In this document: piece by piece, positions 60,447-64,000 of the stretch
Layout: each line of letters starts with the position of its first letter
Numbering within the stretch: position 1 is the first letter of the stretch
DNA from: Chloroflexota bacterium
GTDB lineage: Bacteria > Chloroflexota > Anaerolineae > B4-G1 > SLSP01
DNA: 64,000 bases
Assembly (NCBI GenBank): GCA_029555965.1
Contig: JAKQHY010000015.1
Coordinates: 31,295 to 95,294 of the forward strand
Direction: 5' to 3'
Translations under genes and position numbers: made by a program
Notes under the pieces: generated by a model
Seen by the model: the letters and a program-made list of their open reading frames with translations, nothing else
What the model was told of the DNA's origin: nothing
The model's database searches: none

Positions 60447-60474
60447 TTGTTCGTTTCATAACCTGTGTTACACT
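60447..60474 (+). promoter_or_regulatory. Promoter for the cyclase-CHAT operon
   Basis: TTGTTC (60447-60452), 16-base spacer, TACACT (60469-60474). The predicted start, near 60480, coincides with the first base of the structured leader. It diverges from the leuS leader promoter about 50 bases away. Confidence 0.45.
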
Positions 60475-60479
60475 AGACA

Positions 60480-60570
60480 GGCGTATTCAAGGCTGTAAAC
60501 ATAGCTCCCCACGTCTAAGATGAGGGCTGATGGCCCTATCGTAACCGGGAAACGGTTCCTTGAATACAAG
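60480..60570 (+). ncRNA. Structured 5' leader, riboswitch-like candidate
   Basis: A perfect 10-bp closing helix, GTATTCAAGG (60483-60492) with CCTTGAATAC (60558-60567), encloses a junction with at least two hairpins: AGGGC-TGATG-GCCCT and AACCG-GGAAA-CGGTT, plus an A-rich strand TGTAAACATAG. It lies in the 5' leader of the cyclase-CHAT operon, which begins 48 bases later. It does not match a riboswitch class I can name. Confidence 0.5.
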
Positions 60571-60617
60571 TATCTGCGAATTTTCAAAGGAAGGTTTGTG
60601 TTACCAGGAGGGATGGA

Positions 60618-62255
60618 ATGGGTGACCTGAAACAGCAATTACAACTCAAGCAAAGAGAATTGGAAATCGTGTTAGCCATTGACGGTGTGCGGGATAGCGC
60701 GCAGGGGCCGATGGCGATGTTGTCAGGAATCGTGAACATTGTGGCGGAGCAATTCAAGTCCGATCTGTGCCTTTTGTATTTGATTGACCCCGAAACTAAG
60801 TTACTGGAGTTAAAGGTTGTCAATGAGCACAATAAGGGGTGGTTGCAACTTCATTCGGCGTTGTTAGAGGACGTGGCGGAAAAAGCCCTGACGTTGGATG
60901 CGTTAACCATTTGGCCGGCTCAGGAAGTGTTGCCGCCGGAAGTGTTGTCCCATGTTCCGGCGACTTTGCAGTTGGCGTTGATCCCGATTTTTATGGAGTG
61001 TCAGAATTTGCCGCTGGGGCTATTACTGCTGACGCGCGCCTCGGCGCCTTTTAGTGACGATGATATGGCGTTGTTAGAGATCGCGGAAAGCCAGATTGAT
61101 TCTGCGGTAATCCAGGCGTATACCTACCACGAGTTGGAGCAGCGCAATAAAGAGTTGGAGACGATTTATCAATTTGACCGCATCCGCGACCAGCATTTGC
61201 CTTTTGATGAGATGTTGGATGTGGTGTTGCAAGAGCTGTGCAAGGTGATCCAGGCAGAAATGGGCTTTGTGATGCTTTACAATCCCAAAGGTGAACGGCT
61301 GGAAATGCGCGCCATCACCCACGAAGATTTGCTGCGGGATACCCGCTATTATCGCCTGATCAACCAGTTGGCAAACGAAGCGATGGAAAGCGGCGAACTG
61401 GTGTGTAATCAAAATGAGACCAGAGCGCGCTGCGCGGTGATGTGCATCCCGCTGATTTTGCAAGATGAGATTATCGGGGTGTTTGGCGCGCTGCACCGCG
61501 ACCCGCAGCGCGCGTTTACGTCAGATGATCGCCGCTTGTTGCGGGCCATCGTCAGCCAGATGGATACGGCCATTCTGGAGAGCATGGAGAAGCGCAATTT
61601 GCGCCGCGTGTTGGGACGCTCGTTGGACCCGCACATCATGGAAGCCTTGTTAGCGCATCCTGAAGAGGCCATCCTGAAGGGCGAGCGCGAAACCCTGACG
61701 GTGCTCTACGCTGACCTGCGCGGCTCGACGGCGCTGGCTGAGCGTACCGACCCGGAAACGCTGGTGGAGTTTATCAATGCGTATTTGAGTGAAATGACGG
61801 ATGTTGTCCTCTCATTTGAGGGCACGCTGGATAAATTCGTGGGCGACGAGGTGATGGCGTTGTTCAATGCGCCGCTGCCGCAGCCCGATCACGCGCTGCG
61901 GGCCGTGCGGGTGGGGCTGGCGATGCAGGAGCGCTACGCGCAATTGCTGGCGCGCTGGCAGGCGGAGCGCGGCGTGGGCGCCGAGGGCATCGGCGTGGGC
62001 ATGGCGACAGGGGAGGCCATCGTGGGTGAGATCGGTTGTGAGAAGCGCACCGACTACACTGTCATCGGGCGTCCCGCCAACCTGGGGGCGCGCATCTGTG
62101 CGGTTGCCAAGACCGGCCAGGTGCTGGTCAGCGAGGCGACGTATGAGTTAGTCAAAGATAAGGTGGACGCCACGCCCGTGCCGGGGATGCAATTCAAAGG
62201 CATCGGCCAGCCGGTGACAGTATACTTGATCAACCGCGTGCTGGAGGATGCGTGA
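60618..62255 (+). CDS. GAF-GAF class III adenylate/guanylate cyclase
   Basis: 545 aa, start ATG 60618 after AGGAGG. Short N-terminal coiled coil, GAF domain one (about 20-170), helix DSAVIQAYTYHELEQRNKEL, GAF two (about 185-330), linker, and a catalytic domain at 355-545. Metal-binding Asp in YADLRGST (D366) and VGDEVMALF (D410); base-selecting Lys in LDKFVGDE (K406) and Asp in DYTVIGRPANLGARI (D479), with transition-state N488 and R492. All catalytic residues are present; the Lys/Asp pair points to ATP. Soluble, no membrane segment, so it senses an internal ligand through GAF. Overlaps the CHAT gene by 8 bases. Confidence 0.92.
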   Translation: MGDLKQQLQLKQRELEIVLAIDGVRDSAQGPMAMLSGIVNIVAEQFKSDLCLLYLIDPETKLLELKVVNEHNKGWLQLHSALLEDVAEKALTLDALTIWPAQEVLPPEVLSHVPATLQLALIPIFMECQNLPLGLLLLTRASAPFSDDDMALLEIAESQIDSAVIQAYTYHELEQRNKELETIYQFDRIRDQHLPFDEMLDVVLQELCKVIQAEMGFVMLYNPKGERLEMRAITHEDLLRDTRYYRLINQLANEAMESGELVCNQNETRARCAVMCIPLILQDEIIGVFGALHRDPQRAFTSDDRRLLRAIVSQMDTAILESMEKRNLRRVLGRSLDPHIMEALLAHPEEAILKGERETLTVLYADLRGSTALAERTDPETLVEFINAYLSEMTDVVLSFEGTLDKFVGDEVMALFNAPLPQPDHALRAVRVGLAMQERYAQLLARWQAERGVGAEGIGVGMATGEAIVGEIGCEKRTDYTVIGRPANLGARICAVAKTGQVLVSEATYELVKDKVDATPVPGMQFKGIGQPVTVYLINRVLEDA

Positions 62256-63717
62256 CGTGATCGGCATAGATTATGCGCAGGGATTGGCCGCAATGAAGGC
62301 GGCGTTACCGGCGCAACATCAGGCGGTGTTGATGACATTGGCCGACCGGTTAGCGGATAATCTCCGCACGGAGCGGCTTTATGGCAGCACGGAAACACGT
62401 CGCGCCGAGCGGGCGGCAATTATATATGAACTGAATGATCTGGCCTTGCAGGTGTTAGGCGTGAGTTTTAACGAACTATGTATGGGCTGTCCCGTGGTGC
62501 AGCCGGGGAAGTCCGCGCCGTCCACCGCTGCGCTCGCGTTGCCAAAATTGTCGCCGGCAACCGCGTCGAAAGACACCCTCCCACCAGCGACAGCGCCGCG
62601 ACCTGATCCTTTGTCGCCGACCCGGGCGGGCGCACCCTCTTCAGAAGAATCTTATCCATTAGCGGTGACGCCTCTCCGAGTTTTCCCCACCCTGGAGATC
62701 TGTATTTTACCCAGGCAAGAAGCCGGCTATCCGGTAGATTTGATCTGGGATGATCCCAACAGTCCTGAAGTTCAGGTTTTTGGGCGAGGGTATTTGTCGG
62801 CGGATCTAATTCCGTGGGTAAGCACGGGTGATTGGGAGGCGGATGGTCGCCGTCTGTTTACGGCCCTGGTAACCGATCCCCACGTGTTGCGGGCCTGGGC
62901 CAACGTTGAAGGGGACGCCGCACAACGGCGTATTTGTTTGAATATAGATGAAGCGGCCTGCGAGTTGCAGTTGTTGCCATGGGAATTGCTCTATGATCGG
63001 GGATTTCTCGCGGCAAACAACAATACGCCGTTTTCGCGCCTTATGCCTGCGTCGGGCGAATGGCCAGACGTGTTGCCACAGCCGCCGGTGCGCGTGTTAG
63101 TGGCCGTGGCAAACCCACGGAATTTGCAGGATTACAACCTGGCCCCGTTGCCTGATACTCAAGTTACGGCTTTGACACAAGTATCCTTAACGCACATTCA
63201 TTTTGAGGTATTGCCTGCGCCGGTTACATTAGCGTGTATTGGCGAGGCCTTGCACGAGGGGGAATATCAGGCTCTACATATTATGGCGCATGGTAAGTTT
63301 AGCCAGCGAAGCGGTGAAGGGGCTTTGTTGTTGCAGGATATTGCGGGTAATGCCTGTGTTATTAGTGATGCAGATATGGTAAATATGTTTAACCATCTGG
63401 ATGTGCAGCAACGTCCGCGCCTTGTGTTTCTGGCTGCGTGTGAAAGCGCTGCGCATACCTCAACCGTTGCATTTGCCGGTGTTGGCTCGCGTCTGGGACG
63501 GGGTGGGGTCCCAATGGTGATTGCAATGCAAGATCAGGTATCTATGTATACAGCACAGCGTTTGTCGGAAGTATTTTACAAGCGCCTGGCCGCGCATGGC
63601 GTGGTGGACCTGGCCCTGAATGAGGCGCGAGCTATGTTATATGTGGAGCGGGCCGCTGACCAGCATGTTCCCCTCTTATATATGCGACCTGGTTCCGGTA
63701 GATTGTGGCACAACTGA
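62248..63717 (+). CDS. CHAT caspase-like protease with N-terminal effector-associated-like domain
   Basis: 489 aa (ATG 62248); GTG 62257, 9 bases after GGAGG, is an equally good start. Residues about 10-85 form a helical domain (ADRLADNLRTERLYGSTETR, AAIIYELNDLALQVLGVSF) resembling the adaptor domains that recruit effectors in Chloroflexota conflict systems. Residues 85-145 are a Pro/Ala-rich linker. Residues 150-489 are a CHAT domain: LNIDEAACELQLLPWELLYD, catalytic His348 in ALHIMAHGKF, catalytic Cys398 in LVFLAACESAAHTS, then GRGGVPMVIAMQDQVSMYTA. A cysteine endopeptidase that probably awaits a signal. Translationally coupled to the cyclase; a terminator follows. Confidence 0.92.
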   Translation: MRDVIGIDYAQGLAAMKAALPAQHQAVLMTLADRLADNLRTERLYGSTETRRAERAAIIYELNDLALQVLGVSFNELCMGCPVVQPGKSAPSTAALALPKLSPATASKDTLPPATAPRPDPLSPTRAGAPSSEESYPLAVTPLRVFPTLEICILPRQEAGYPVDLIWDDPNSPEVQVFGRGYLSADLIPWVSTGDWEADGRRLFTALVTDPHVLRAWANVEGDAAQRRICLNIDEAACELQLLPWELLYDRGFLAANNNTPFSRLMPASGEWPDVLPQPPVRVLVAVANPRNLQDYNLAPLPDTQVTALTQVSLTHIHFEVLPAPVTLACIGEALHEGEYQALHIMAHGKFSQRSGEGALLLQDIAGNACVISDADMVNMFNHLDVQQRPRLVFLAACESAAHTSTVAFAGVGSRLGRGGVPMVIAMQDQVSMYTAQRLSEVFYKRLAAHGVVDLALNEARAMLYVERAADQHVPLLYMRPGSGRLWHN

Positions 63718-63735
63718 ACCGTTGTGTAAAAGCAG

Positions 63736-63769
63736 GCGGGCGCGACATTTGGTCGCGCCCGCGTTTTTT
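63736..63769 (+). terminator. Intrinsic terminator of the cyclase-CHAT operon
   Basis: 11-bp perfect stem GCGGGCGCGAC (63736-63746) with GTCGCGCCCGC (63752-63762), five-base loop, then GTTTTTT. It closes the operon 19 bases after the CHAT stop. Confidence 0.92.
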
Positions 63770-63797
63770 CGCTATTCGCTATTCGTCATTCGCTATT
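63770..63797. repeat. Heptamer array CGCTATT x4
   Basis: Four 7-base units of the same family as the array inside leuS. The stop codon of the phosphohexomutase gene (63793-63795) is part of the last unit. Confidence 0.88.
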
Positions 63798-64000
63798 CTT
63801 TCAACCCCGCCAGCTCCAATCCCCCATCCAACACGGCGGGGATCACATCGGGATCCGTTACTTCGCAGTAGACGCGGGCAATCGGCTCGGTGCCGGAGAA
63901 GCGGATGAGCACCCAGCCCAGGTCGCCGAGTTCGTACTTGTACCCGTCGGTGCGGTCAATGCGCGAGACCGGGAAGCCGCCGATGGCGGTAGGCTGCGCC
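63793..64000 (-). CDS. Phosphoglucomutase/phosphomannomutase, C-terminal part
   Basis: Last 68 residues of a gene that runs past the window edge. Contains DGYKYELGDLGWVLIRFSGTEP, the phosphate-binding loop of the C-terminal domain in alpha-D-phosphohexomutases (RFSGTEP), then ARVYCEV. The family interconverts sugar 1- and 6-phosphates and could feed nucleotide-sugar synthesis. Ends LAGLKE with the stop inside a heptamer repeat. No more can be said without the rest. Confidence 0.85.
   Translation of the reverse strand, partial: AQPTAIGGFPVSRIDRTDGYKYELGDLGWVLIRFSGTEPIARVYCEVTDPDVIPAVLDGGLELAGLKE

Noticed and set aside
60480..60570. Fluoride riboswitch
   Set aside because: AGGGCTGATGGCC resembles the 3' half of that class, but the 5' half and its pseudoknot partner are missing and the downstream gene is not a fluoride exporter.
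1..64000. tRNA, rRNA, phage or integrase genes
   Set aside because: I looked for cloverleaf or conserved rRNA motifs and for integrase or transposase domains and saw none. The only mobile DNA recognised is non-coding.

Overview
The window looks like a piece of a Chloroflexota genome (Anaerolineae-like). The pointers are moderately high GC, many cell-surface proteins with VYLPLVMRN-type linkers, DUF4012 and DUF11/YVTN proteins, EAD-CHAT proteins, and an unusual load of intergenic short tandem repeats with 7-, 8- and 9-base units. This assignment rests on gene content only. I saw no tRNA, rRNA or CRISPR array.

The first half is one object seen twice. Bases 1-16353 are the reverse complement of 16354-32706 (position x pairs with 32707-x), with no spacer at the axis and no mismatch that I found. 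The right arm runs on into unique DNA at 32707, so it is treated as the anchored copy and carries the full gene descriptions; the left arm is described briefly. A fold-back assembly or sequencing artefact is the most likely cause, but a genuine giant inverted duplication or hairpin end would look the same.

Right arm plus 32.7-49.5 kb is a large exopolysaccharide/glycan locus, nearly all on the minus strand and read from 49.5 kb downward. It holds PglF-like dehydratase, Wzx flippase, a GT-C/polymerase-like membrane protein, two GT4 glycosyltransferases, an acetamidino-forming trio (WbuX/HisH/HisF-like), CapE-CapF-CapG for UDP-L-FucNAc, a WbuB-like FucNAc transferase, PglC/PglD/PglE for a bacillosamine-type lipid-linked first sugar, a Wzz/BY-kinase chain-length regulator, an HlyD-like lipoprotein adaptor, a TPR protein and a DUF4012 protein. 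A frameshifted Wzt fragment at 46.6-46.8 kb suggests an earlier ABC-type exporter. The middle of the locus (35.6-46.5 kb) is visibly more AT-rich than its flanks, as expected of a swapped-in serotype segment.

49.6-53.4 kb (minus) encodes three surface proteins: one with an LPDTG sorting signal, an 892-aa beta-helix protein and a proline-rich anchored protein. 53.7-60.2 kb is bounded by two oppositely oriented copies of a 176-177 bp MITE-like element. Between them lie uracil-DNA glycosylase, an aldo/keto reductase, a DUF1257-DUF2997-radical SAM trio and leuS. The leuS gene carries two tandem-repeat arrays inside its reading frame and has a leader with two possible small ORFs and a terminator.

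60.4-63.8 kb (plus) is a two-gene operon: a GAF-GAF class III nucleotide cyclase translationally coupled to a CHAT caspase-like protease with an N-terminal effector-associated-like domain. It is preceded by a promoter and a structured RNA candidate and closed by a strong terminator. This is the best candidate for an undescribed signalling or conflict system. The 3' end of a phosphohexomutase gene closes the window.

A theme across the window is that tandem-repeat arrays sit flush against or inside genes, and six genes appear to take their last codons and/or stop codon from them.
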